NCBI GenBank assembly: GCA_016296205.1 | Contig: JAEDJS010000002.1 | Coordinates: forward strand, 13,241 to 77,240 | Length of the DNA: 64,000 bases | Source: Treponema sp. | GTDB taxonomy: Bacteria > Spirochaetota > Spirochaetia > Treponematales > Treponemataceae | Direction: 5' to 3' | The notes under the pieces: model-generated | Database searches by the model: none | Told to the model about the DNA's origin: nothing | The model's input: only the letters and a program-made list of their open reading frames with translations | Translations under genes and position numbers: made by a program | In this document: piece by piece, positions 25,513 to 33,605 of the stretch | Position numbering within the stretch: position 1 is the first letter of the stretch | How the letters are laid out: the number at the start of each line of letters is the position of its first letter

Positions 25513-26051
25513 GGGCACCTCATTAAAATTCCATTTGATTTTTTTCCACTGGTTGAATCAAAAAAATTTTCAAGTATACAATATTCTTCAAATCCATAAT
25601 CACTGTAAATTTTTTTTGCACCTTTCCAGTTTTCATTTACAAGCAAAACCTTCTGCTTTACTTGAGGAAATTTTTCCTGAATTTTATTAATACATTCACC
25701 GAATAAAAATTTTCCCAAACCTTTACCACGATATTCCGAACTAACCGCAATTGAACTTATATACAATGTATTACCATCAACATTATGCAACTTAGCCGCT
25801 GAATGTCCTAATAAAAAATAATCAGAAGCTTCTTCTTGCTCCGGAATTTTATTCCAGATTTCACTTGCAAAATATCCAGCAATTTTTTCCTGAGAATTTT
25901 TCTGCTCAACTAAAACAAAAAAGCCCGCTGAAAAAGTCAGCAGGCGATCTTCAAACACTTTAATATTTTCAGCAATTCCAGGAATAAATGAATTGTTTTC
26001 TACTTCCATAATTCCTGGTAAATCGCTGAGATTAGCTGTTCTTACAATCAT
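25509..26051 (-). CDS. GNAT-family N-acetyltransferase
   Basis: A 180-residue acetyltransferase. The start RTANLSDLPGIMEVENNSF is the usual beta1-alpha1 of GNATs. The acetyl-CoA loop is SSIAVSSEYRGKGLGKFLF (R/Q-x-x-G-x-G motif), and the terminal SDYGFEEY matches the family C-terminal strand. Substrate unknown. Its ATG overlaps the stop of the preceding lipoprotein gene (ATGA) and its stop overlaps the start of the next gene, so translation is coupled along the operon. Confidence 0.88.
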   Translation of the reverse strand: MIVRTANLSDLPGIMEVENNSFIPGIAENIKVFEDRLLTFSAGFFVLVEQKNSQEKIAGYFASEIWNKIPEQEEASDYFLLGHSAAKLHNVDGNTLYISSIAVSSEYRGKGLGKFLFGECINKIQEKFPQVKQKVLLVNENWKGAKKIYSDYGFEEYCILENFFDSTSGKKSNGILMRCP

Positions 26052-26689
26052 TTCTTTTCTTCAACGTGAAATTTACTGTCTGTGATTCTGTATGTTACTT
26101 TAACAGTTTCATCAGGAAGCTTTTCTTCGTTCTTTTTTCCAACGCTAAAGAATGCCATTACACCGTTTGTTGCTTTAGAAATTGGAGCAATGTTTGCAAT
26201 CAGTTTTGTTCCATTACAAGAAACATCCCATTTGCCGTTAGAATTTTTTTCTACTCTAATTGAATTAACTTGATCGTATCCTTTTACAATAGCACCATTT
26301 TCATAAAAGTAAGCGGTTCCGGAATTGTTTTCTTCTACGAGATCTGTATAAGCTCCACCCATACATTTATAGCAGGCATATTCACCATCAGTGTTAATTT
26401 CAAAACGAATGTAATTATTCAATTTTCCATCTGAAGTTGGTTTTGAGTAACCAAAAATCATTCCATAAGCTGCCTTCTGATAACCAGCAGATTTTTTAAA
26501 TTCACTTTCAATCATGTCAAACTGACCAAGTTCTGGTGTTGTAAAAAAGTAACCGCAGTTTTCCTGATCTCTAAGTTCTGCAACAGCCCAATCAGTTGTT
26601 AATTTTGAAACTTCTTCAGTTGTACCACAAGAAACAAAACAAAAAGCTGTAACGCCAATTGCCAAAAGTGTAGAAATTACCTTTTTCAT
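26048..26689 (-). CDS. putative lipoprotein of unknown function
   Basis: A 213-residue secreted lipoprotein. The signal MKKVISTLLAIGVTAFCFVSC ends in a lipobox-like FVSC with the acylated Cys at 21. The mature part is beta-rich (a jelly-roll-like pattern with WDVSCNGTKLIANIAPI), reminiscent of carbohydrate-binding-like folds, but I assign no family. The ATG at 26689 has a GAGAGG ribosome site; an upstream TTG is ignored because it would put 16 residues before the signal. First gene of the coupled run. Confidence 0.7.
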   Translation of the reverse strand: MKKVISTLLAIGVTAFCFVSCGTTEEVSKLTTDWAVAELRDQENCGYFFTTPELGQFDMIESEFKKSAGYQKAAYGMIFGYSKPTSDGKLNNYIRFEINTDGEYACYKCMGGAYTDLVEENNSGTAYFYENGAIVKGYDQVNSIRVEKNSNGKWDVSCNGTKLIANIAPISKATNGVMAFFSVGKKNEEKLPDETVKVTYRITDSKFHVEEKK

Positions 26690-26751
26690 TTTTTCCTCTC
26701 TTTTTAAATTCCTTAAAGAATTTAAATCTATTATCAATTATAATAAATTTT

Positions 26752-27252
26752 TTATTCATTGTCATCAACTTTTGTATAATCCCAATTATGTTTAGGATAT
26801 CGGCCTTTCATTTCTTTGCAAATTTCTGGCCATGTATTTTTCCAAAAATTTTTCAAATCGTTTGTAATCTGCAAAGGTCTTCTTGCCGGTGAAAGAAGTT
26901 TTAGCAGAACAGGAACACCCAATATTTCCGGAGTATCCATTATTCCAAAAATCTGTTGAATTATTATTTCTAATACAGGTTGAATTTCCTGGCCCTTTTG
27001 CTCATAGGTTATTTTTCGCTTACGACCGTTAGTAAGTTGCAGCTCAAAGGGAACAGTTTTATCCAATCTGGCCCCATCTAAATACCAGTATAATGCTTCA
27101 AACACAATATTTGTGGTTACAGATTGACCATTAACGAACGGTAGTAGCCACTGAGAAGCAGATTTGTTTAAATTTTCCACCTTGTAAACATACGAACAAT
27201 CGTTAGTCTGTTTTCCATAATCTTCTGGAGAAGCTTTTAACTGTTTGGTTTT
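26752..27252 (-). pseudogene. hrpB: hrpB helicase pseudogene, C-terminal fragment
   Basis: About 165 codons matching the last part of ATP-dependent helicase HrpB: SASQWLLPFV, VPVLLKLLSPARRPLQIT and the closing EMKGRYPKHNW are characteristic. The frame is blocked upstream by a TAA at 27255. The helicase core is missing here; other fragments of the same gene lie at 29196-29510 and 29550-29750 on the same strand, beyond the restriction-modification genes. The GTG at 27180 is a possible internal start but a free C-terminal piece is unlikely to function. Confidence 0.85.
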
Positions 27253-27290
27253 TTAGAACAATGAGTTAAACTTCTTGTTATGCGATTTTG

Positions 27291-28178
27291 CTATAAGCGT
27301 TTAAGAATATTATTATAGTAAGTTTTGTTGATTTCAAAACCTATATATTCCCGATTCAGATTTTTTGCTGCAACTAAAGTTGTTCCACAACCACAAAAAG
27401 GATCTAAAACAACTTGTTTTTCTTTAGTAACTAATTTAATCAATATTTCCATTAATGAAACAGCTTTTTGTGTAGGGTGTAATCCTCTATCAGAAGCTTC
27501 GGTTTTTACTTTTAATATATTGGAACAAATTTCAAGACCAGAATTTAGCGTATCGGATTGCTTTAATGCAGCTTCATTATAACCGCCTACTTCATAATTA
27601 ATTATGTTATCAGTAAGTGTTCCTCCGATTGGATACGGTTTCATAAACCAAAGTATGGGCTCAAAAAGGGGTCTTAGATTTCCAATTTTCCAACCTTCCC
27701 ATTTTTGAGAATTTTCAGTGTCATTTCTCCTGTCAAAAACACAGCTTACTCTTTGTGCGCGATAAGCAGCTGCATCTTTTTCCCAAGAAATCATATCTTT
27801 AAAAATAAAGCCTGAATCTTCCATGGCACATATGCAACGATGAGCCATTCTTCTACCTGCGAAAATAAAACAACTTGCACCGGGTTTTAATACTCTATAC
27901 CAATCAGGAGCCCATTTTAAACACCATTCATAATATTCTTTTGAAATTTTCTTATCTGCTTCGGACCAGCCATTTAAAGGCTTACCACGACTTTTAAAAA
28001 CGGTACTTTTTGCTTGTGCAGGACTAGAACCCAACAAGGCACTGTTTGTATTATTATGAAGAACATCCCATTCATCATAATTAATTCCATACGGAATATC
28101 AGAAAGAATAAGATGAATTGATTCATCATCAAGAGTCTTTATTAATTCGAGAGAATCTCCAAGTTCAACTCTGTTCAT
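27291..28178 (-). CDS. HindIII-family adenine DNA methyltransferase
   Basis: A 295-residue beta-class N6-adenine methylase. The catalytic motif DIPYGINYDEWDVLH comes first (residue about 28) and the SAM motif VLDPFCGCGTTLVAA last, the order of the beta class. The internal GWSEADKKISKEYYEWC and GNLRPLFEPILWFMKP segments match what I recall of M.HindIII. It should protect AAGCTT by methylating the first adenine (family inference). ATG at 28178 has AGGAG correctly spaced; ATG at 28184 is too close. It overlaps the endonuclease gene by 14 bp. Confidence 0.9.
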   Translation of the reverse strand: MNRVELGDSLELIKTLDDESIHLILSDIPYGINYDEWDVLHNNTNSALLGSSPAQAKSTVFKSRGKPLNGWSEADKKISKEYYEWCLKWAPDWYRVLKPGASCFIFAGRRMAHRCICAMEDSGFIFKDMISWEKDAAAYRAQRVSCVFDRRNDTENSQKWEGWKIGNLRPLFEPILWFMKPYPIGGTLTDNIINYEVGGYNEAALKQSDTLNSGLEICSNILKVKTEASDRGLHPTQKAVSLMEILIKLVTKEKQVVLDPFCGCGTTLVAAKNLNREYIGFEINKTYYNNILKRL

Positions 28179-29064
28179 CGACATCTCCTAAACTTGACAG
28201 ATAAGAATTAATTACAGAAATTTTCTCTTCTAATTTTGTTTCTTTTATCAATTCAGAAATTGCTTGTTCATGCGTATATTTTTTTATTTCTTCTATTTTA
28301 TCTTCGCAATAGGCAAGTTCCAAACTGCCACGTTTTACAATAATCAATTTTTGCTCTTTTAAAAGTTTTAAGAATGAAGAAATATCCATACCTAATTTTT
28401 TTGCTACAAAAGAATTGATTTTAGGAAGGAAACAACATTTTGCATTTTCATAAGAAATCTTAGAATCCCTGACAAGCATTGATGAGCTATTCCAAATTGT
28501 TTCTAGAGAAAAATTTTCATTTTCAGAAATGTTATTATCCAAGAGAATTGAAATATGTTCCCATGCAAATAAACATACATTGTCGTCCAAAGCCGTTTTA
28601 TATATTTGACTCTCTGATTTCGGATATTGAAAGTACGGAGAGACTAAAACTGCATATTCATTTTCTTCCCCACGCCAATTACTTAAAGCAGCTACCTTAA
28701 AATCCTTTTGATTTTTAGCTGTTCGACTCATTCTAAAGCATTTTGCATCAGCAACTAAACTATATTTATGATATAAACTCTCTGCAATTACATCTGCACT
28801 GTCGGCACGTTCTGCTACAGCTTTTGATTTTAGTCCTAACATTCTGAAACATCGTGCCAAAATAACATCAGAAGATTTCGAAAAGAGTTTTTCTTCAGAG
28901 GAGCTTGCTTTTATACATTCTGGAATAGTTCCGATTTCTTTTACGATTATTTTAATATCATTATCAGATAAGGAATCTACATATTCAATAACTTTCTTCG
29001 TCTGTTCCTTAAAAGAACCGTTGTCTGAAAATTCTAAGATTTTATTTAAGAAGTTCTGAAACAT
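28165..29064 (-). CDS. HindIII-family type II restriction endonuclease
   Basis: A 299-residue protein, nearly the length of HindIII (300). The segment SADVIAES..YSLVADAKCFRM shows the PD-(D/E)xK core with DAK, and RTAKNQKDFKV and SPYFQYPKSESQIYK follow as in HindIII. Predicted to cut AAGCTT. ATG at 29064 follows a GGGAG site; the TTG at 29076 is rejected. Order is endonuclease then methylase, overlapping, on one transcript. I recognise no separate controller gene. AAGCTT sites remain in the window (for example near 5569, 10840, 21211), so the host must be methylated. Confidence 0.92.
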   Translation of the reverse strand: MFQNFLNKILEFSDNGSFKEQTKKVIEYVDSLSDNDIKIIVKEIGTIPECIKASSSEEKLFSKSSDVILARCFRMLGLKSKAVAERADSADVIAESLYHKYSLVADAKCFRMSRTAKNQKDFKVAALSNWRGEENEYAVLVSPYFQYPKSESQIYKTALDDNVCLFAWEHISILLDNNISENENFSLETIWNSSSMLVRDSKISYENAKCCFLPKINSFVAKKLGMDISSFLKLLKEQKLIIVKRGSLELAYCEDKIEEIKKYTHEQAISELIKETKLEEKISVINSYLSSLGDVDEQS

Positions 29065-29195
29065 ATTTTCTCCCAACTTTTTAAATATATCAAATTTTAC
29101 AAAAAATTTATATAGCTAAAGTCCATATTATAGAATTTCCAAACAAGCGCCTCAAGTAGCGGGCGTCCACATAACAATTTTTCCGTAGCAGGTAT

Positions 29196-29510
29196 TTAAT
29201 GACTTGTTGATTTTTTAGTTTCCTGATTAAATTTAATCTCTTCTTTTTCCACCGAATGTAAATTCAAAAAATCAACTGCACATTCAAGAACAAGATTCAT
29301 TAAATCACTTCTCAAAATTTCTGGTGGCGTTTCTGCAATTCTTTTATCACATTCATTCCAAAGGCGAACACATTTTCCTGGCCCAACACGTCCCGCTCTA
29401 CCTTTCCTCTGTTCTGCGCTAAACACACTTTCTACACGGGTTTCCAAAGTTTCCATTCCAATTTGAGGATTAAAATAATTTATCCTGCTATAACCGGAAT
29501 CAATTACAAC
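29196..29510 (-). pseudogene. hrpB: hrpB helicase pseudogene, middle fragment (motif VI)
   Basis: About 104 codons with the HrpB segment VVIDSGYSRINYFNPQIGME, then SAEQRKGRAGRVGPGKCVRLW, which is helicase motif VI. A TAA at 29513-29511 interrupts the frame just before VVIDSG, where homology should continue into the ETS/LTI region. The piece ends in a stop 20 residues after the helicase core and the following ~300 residues of HrpB are absent. Confidence 0.85.
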
Positions 29511-29549
29511 TTAGAATAGCTTCTGTTAAAAATATTTAATTTTGTATTT

Positions 29550-29750
29550 TCATTTAAGCAATTTTCTAAATGCATTCGATAGCCACAAGTCTGCCTTATT
29601 TATTAGAGCAAAAGGAATTCCTGTTGATTTTCCTGCAGCAGTTTGTGCAGTCAAAATTAGAAATTTTGAAGGTGAATTGATTAATTTTTGAACTATATTA
29701 TCTAAAAAACTACTAATCGGTAAGTCCAATATTTCCTGGGGATAACTCAT
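29550..29750 (-). pseudogene. hrpB: hrpB helicase pseudogene, N-terminal fragment (Walker A)
   Basis: 66 codons from the natural HrpB start: LPISSFLDNIVQKLINSPSK, then LTAQTAAGKSTGIPFALI containing the Walker A motif GKST. After about residue 50 homology stops and the frame ends; motifs Ia to V are deleted. With the two other fragments this accounts for about one third of a normal HrpB (over 800 aa), so the gene is clearly dead. Confidence 0.8.
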
Positions 29751-29769
29751 AATATTCTACTAACTAACG

Positions 29770-30816
29770 TTAGTTTTTCTCCTTAAAACAAGCTAACAAT
29801 CGTTCATCAACTGATAAAATTATATCTTTTTTGGGGGTTTGCCCCTTATTTTGCAATAACGAAAGGTAATTAAACACTTTTCCAAGAAATTTACCATAAC
29901 TAACGTTCGTTAACATATTGTTTTTTAAGAGACTTTTAGAAATCAACAACATTCCACACAGAACACAACTTCTTCTTATTCCAGTAATCAATGCCAGATC
30001 TGTAACCTTTATTTTCCAGAAAGAGAAAATTACTTTGCCATAAGGGTTCAGACAGCTGAACAAACATATAAAAACTGTAACTATTATCAATGAGGCCAGA
30101 TTTATTTTATTTTTTAGAAGGATATTTAATAGCAGAAAGATTAAAACAATCGCAATACTTACTATATAATTTTTATAAAAAACTAGAACCAATAAAGAAA
30201 TACTGCAAATCAATATCCAAAGAATCGACTTAAAATTAATTTTAATACTTTTTCCACCATTTGTGGATAAGTTCACATTTTGTGGAAAACTTTCCAATTT
30301 GTTCAAAAAATATTGATTATACCACTTAGATTTATTAACAAACAGTTCAGAGAAAATTCCAAGAAGAATCCCACTTATAAAACCACTAATTAAAATTAAA
30401 GGTGACAGATATTTAACATTATTCCCAAACATAATATACTTGGAGCAAAGGATCAAAGTTAAATTGTTTGCCAGGGCACCTATTAAGCTTGTACCAATCA
30501 GTGAACTCCGCTTGCTGTTGATTCCGTAAAAAACCCACATTACAAGCCCGCTGGAAATTGATGCCAAAAGACTAAAGATAAATACATAACTAAAAAGAGT
30601 GCCACCAATAATTGCACCGCAAATAATTTTTGCAAGCACAATTTTTACATAATCCAAAAATTTAACTTTTCCCAGGCAGATTATTACAGGAAGATTTGCT
30701 AAACCAATTTTAATAAATGGCAGCGGTTTTGGAATAGATAATTCTACAGCTGATAAAAACATAGAAAGAGCAACAAAAAAAGGTAAATTAATTGAAAACT
30801 TTTCATCACTATTCAT
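29770..30816 (-). CDS. Gx transporter family membrane protein with extra C-terminal domain
   Basis: A 348-residue polytopic membrane protein. Residues 10-165 look like the Gx transporter / heptaprenyl diphosphate synthase component I family (VELSIPKPLPFIKIGLANLP and GALANNLTLILCSKY), with about five helices. Residues 195-310 add four or five more helices that do not belong to that family, and the C-terminus resembles an EcfT-like end (KKDIILSVDERLL). In other spirochaetes similar fusions are annotated the same way. Substrate unknown. TAGGA ribosome site. It sits directly next to the hrpB remains. Confidence 0.65.
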   Translation of the reverse strand: MNSDEKFSINLPFFVALSMFLSAVELSIPKPLPFIKIGLANLPVIICLGKVKFLDYVKIVLAKIICGAIIGGTLFSYVFIFSLLASISSGLVMWVFYGINSKRSSLIGTSLIGALANNLTLILCSKYIMFGNNVKYLSPLILISGFISGILLGIFSELFVNKSKWYNQYFLNKLESFPQNVNLSTNGGKSIKINFKSILWILICSISLLVLVFYKNYIVSIAIVLIFLLLNILLKNKINLASLIIVTVFICLFSCLNPYGKVIFSFWKIKVTDLALITGIRRSCVLCGMLLISKSLLKNNMLTNVSYGKFLGKVFNYLSLLQNKGQTPKKDIILSVDERLLACFKEKN

Positions 30817-30838
30817 TCAATTTTCCTAGGATAAAATA

Positions 30839-30886
30839 AAAGACTACCAACCGTTAGTAATTATTAACAACCGGTCAGTAGTCTTT
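30839..30886 (-). terminator. intrinsic terminator after the immunophilin gene
   Basis: On the minus strand AAAGACTAC and GTAGTCTTT bound an interrupted inner stem (ACCGGTTGTTA.../...TAACGGT), followed by a T-rich stretch TTTTATTTT. It lies 50 bp past the immunophilin stop. Confidence 0.65.
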
Positions 30887-30936
30887 ATAAATCATTATAT
30901 TATAACAAATTAGATAAATAAACGAACGTTAGTTGA

Positions 30937-32052
30937 TTAATTAAATTCAACAAGTTCGATATCAAATATCAAATATTCGTTAGGACCAATACCAGCCTGA
31001 GGAATACCGTTTTCGCCATAAGCAAATTCTGGTGGAAGAACAACAGTTCTCTTTTCGCCAGCCTTCATATCCTGTGTCATTAGATCGTAACCAATAATCA
31101 TCTGTCCCTGTGCTGTTCCAAAATCAAGTGGAGCTCCTCCATGACGTTCAGATGCATCAAAGATTTCACCATTTACAAGTTTTCCTGTATAAAGTGTTGA
31201 AGCAAATTTTGCAGGACCACATTTTTCGCCGCTACCTTCTTTTGTAATTTTATACATAATTCCACTTGCATCTTTTTTATAATCTGCAAATTTCTTTTCT
31301 GCGACTGCCGCTTTGTCTGCATAAGCTTTAACTGCATTGCTGTGGTTTGCTTTAAGCTGATCAACATAGGCCATATACTTCTTTGCAACTTCTTCCATTT
31401 TTTTACGAGCAGCTGCAAGTTGTCTTTCTTGAGCAGTTGAATTTAATTCATTCCATTTTTCCTGAGTTGCTTCAAATGCTTCTGCTTCTGCACCCTGGCG
31501 ATAAATTTTAACAAAATTAATTTTGTCACCCTGCTTTACAGAATCAACAACTTTTTGGCTGTCTTTATCAACTACTTTACCAAAAATTGTATGCTTTCCA
31601 TTAAGCCAATCAGTTGGAACATGTGTAATAAAGAACTGACTTCCGTTTGTGTCTGGACCAGCATTAGCCATTGCAAGATATCCCGGACCATCAAATGAAT
31701 ATTTATCACACCATTCATCAGCAAATTTATAACCTGGACCACCAGCACCTGTGCCCTGTGGGTCGCCACCCTGAATCATAAAGTCAGCAATTACACGGTG
31801 GAATTTAAGTCCATCATAAAATTTTTTTCCTTTTGCTGCATCCAAAGTTCCTTCTGCCAAACCAACAAAGTTAGTTACAGTTAAAGGTGTATCTTTGTAA
31901 AACAATTCAAGTGCAATGTCTCCACTAGAAGTAGACATAACACAAAACAAACCATCTTTACCAGCAAAAACTTTTTCTTTGCTCATACTTTTACAACCTC
32001 CGAAATTTAAAAGCACAGCACCTAAAATTGCTGCACAAAAAATTTTTTTCAT
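30937..32052 (-). CDS. dual-family immunophilin lipoprotein (cyclophilin-FKBP fusion)
   Basis: A 371-residue exported PPIase. The signal [20 protein letters not shown] ends in a lipobox-type Cys. Residues 35-190 are a cyclophilin: [29 protein letters not shown] and [12 protein letters not shown] helical, Lys/Ala-rich linker (about 190-265) leads to an FKBP domain: [19 protein letters not shown] and [21 protein letters not shown]. Cyclophilin-FKBP fusions are known from Treponema denticola. Expected to fold envelope proteins in the periplasm. An AGGAGG site precedes the ATG. Confidence 0.92.
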   Translation of the reverse strand: MKKIFCAAILGAVLLNFGGCKSMSKEKVFAGKDGLFCVMSTSSGDIALELFYKDTPLTVTNFVGLAEGTLDAAKGKKFYDGLKFHRVIADFMIQGGDPQGTGAGGPGYKFADEWCDKYSFDGPGYLAMANAGPDTNGSQFFITHVPTDWLNGKHTIFGKVVDKDSQKVVDSVKQGDKINFVKIYRQGAEAEAFEATQEKWNELNSTAQERQLAAARKKMEEVAKKYMAYVDQLKANHSNAVKAYADKAAVAEKKFADYKKDASGIMYKITKEGSGEKCGPAKFASTLYTGKLVNGEIFDASERHGGAPLDFGTAQGQMIIGYDLMTQDMKAGEKRTVVLPPEFAYGENGIPQAGIGPNEYLIFDIELVEFN

Positions 32053-32079
32053 ATTTCCTCCTGACAGTTAAAAATCAAC

Positions 32080-32856
32080 TTACCACTGCTTAAAAAACCA
32101 CTTATAAATGGCATCCAAACGTGTGCTAAAAGATTCATTCAACTGACCTTCAAACATTGCAATTTTTGGTGTTACTGCACGACATAAAAGATAAACCATA
32201 AGATCATCTCCACAATCGGTTACAAGAACACTAATACGCAAATTATTTGCATTAATTGCACGAATTGGACCTTTACTTACAGGTGTTACACATTTAAAAC
32301 CGGCAAAAATTTCATTTTCACTCTGGCTATATGTTAAATCGTAAATCATTTCTCCAAACGAATTGTCTTCCTGCAGACAGTAAATTTTTTTTCCATCTGC
32401 AGAACCTTCCAAATCATCTGCAATTTTTAATTTATCCTTTGTATTATTGATTGTGTATGCTCTCTTATACAAAGTCTTAACTTTTTTTGCAGTTGAAGAA
32501 TAATATTCCAATCCTTCCATTTTACTAACAGCTCTAAGAACTTTTGAAGCAGCGTTGATTGTTACTTTTGAACCATCTCCGCCGTCTAAATCTTTCTTAG
32601 AAACCAGATATAAATTTTCTGTAAAATATACAGGTTTTTCTTCTGTTGATGGCCAGAATTCAACTGCTTTTTTTGCCATTGAAGTGTTAGGGAAAAGGCC
32701 TGGTGCCAATTCTGGTTTATTAAAAACAGATCTTTCAAGCTTTCCCTTTGCTTTTAACTGTGAATATACCTTTTCACTCACAATTTTTTGGGCATCTAAA
32801 GCAAAAATTCCTGAGCAAACAACGCCAAAACAGATACTTGTAATAATTTTTTTCAT
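32080..32856 (-). CDS. secreted protein of unknown function
   Basis: A 258-residue protein with a cleavable signal (MKKIITSICFGVVCSGIFAL, probable cleavage near ALDA). The mature protein is basic in the middle and has four cysteines that could form disulfides (YCLQED, FKCVTP, TDCGDD, LLCRAV). I do not recognise the family; similar proteins seem confined to treponemes as far as I recall. It lies 27 bp upstream of the dual immunophilin gene with a GGAGG ribosome site, so the two are likely cotranscribed and it may be a folding client. Confidence 0.65.
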   Translation of the reverse strand: MKKIITSICFGVVCSGIFALDAQKIVSEKVYSQLKAKGKLERSVFNKPELAPGLFPNTSMAKKAVEFWPSTEEKPVYFTENLYLVSKKDLDGGDGSKVTINAASKVLRAVSKMEGLEYYSSTAKKVKTLYKRAYTINNTKDKLKIADDLEGSADGKKIYCLQEDNSFGEMIYDLTYSQSENEIFAGFKCVTPVSKGPIRAINANNLRISVLVTDCGDDLMVYLLCRAVTPKIAMFEGQLNESFSTRLDAIYKWFFKQW

Positions 32857-32876
32857 ATCTGCCTCCAGATGATTTA

Positions 32877-33593
32877 TTAGCGAACGCCTTTATAAATTAC
32901 ACGTACCTGCTTATATAAACCATCTCCTTCGCTTTTGGTTTCAACATCTGGAATATCATTTAATGTTGTATGAATAAGTCTTCTTTCAAACGGATTCATT
33001 TTTTCAAGCAAAATTGATGTATGACTTGAACGAACTTTGTCTGCTGTATTGTATGCAAGTCGAACAAGGCTTTCTTCACGGCGAATTCTGTAGTTTTCAC
33101 TGTCAAGGATTACACGAACATCTTCCCGGCCAAGGTGACCAGCATAAACATTTGCCAAAAGCTGCATTGCATCAAGATTTTTACCTTTTCTACCAATAAG
33201 GATAGAAGAACTTTCGCTTGTAAGTCTAAGCCCGATTTTTTTATCTTCTCTGAACATTACATCAACTGTACATACGTAACCCATTTTTGTAATCAATTCT
33301 TGAACAAATTTTAGAAGCTTTTCTTCAAATTCGTCCTGTGGCATTGGATTTGCTGTAATTTTTGGATTACTTGCCATTACAGTTGCATTTGGAACTTTAC
33401 CTTCAAATTCTGGACTTACATGATCAGCTGAATCAACTGTATGAACACGAATTTTTACAAATCCTTTTTTGAATAAACTTCCCTTCTGAGTTTCCATAAT
33501 TTCTACATCAAACTGATCTTTTTCGAGACCAAGTTCAATTGCTGCATTTTCAATTGCTTCTTTTTCTGTTTTCCCTTCAAATTCGTAAATCAT
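32877..33593 (-). CDS. khpB: RNA-binding protein Jag/KhpB
   Basis: A 238-residue protein with the three Jag parts in order: Jag-N (residues 1-50, YEFEGKTEKEAIENAAIELG), a KH domain (about 95-165, ILIGRKGKNLDAMQLLANV with the GRKG loop) and an R3H domain (170-238, RRIREESLVRLAYNTADKV, then NPFERRLIHTTL). Jag/KhpB binds RNA and in other bacteria acts in cell-division and envelope control. It is 12 bp downstream of yidC, the conserved arrangement near rpmH. Confidence 0.95.
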   Translation of the reverse strand: MIYEFEGKTEKEAIENAAIELGLEKDQFDVEIMETQKGSLFKKGFVKIRVHTVDSADHVSPEFEGKVPNATVMASNPKITANPMPQDEFEEKLLKFVQELITKMGYVCTVDVMFREDKKIGLRLTSESSSILIGRKGKNLDAMQLLANVYAGHLGREDVRVILDSENYRIRREESLVRLAYNTADKVRSSHTSILLEKMNPFERRLIHTTLNDIPDVETKSEGDGLYKQVRVIYKGVR

Positions 33594-33605
33594 TTTGAAC
33601 TCCGA

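Noticed and set aside
26752..27180. The HrpB C-terminal fragment as a functional small gene
   Set aside because: It has only a GTG without ribosome site, is truncated relative to a multidomain helicase, and matching N-terminal pieces lie 2 kb away on the same strand.
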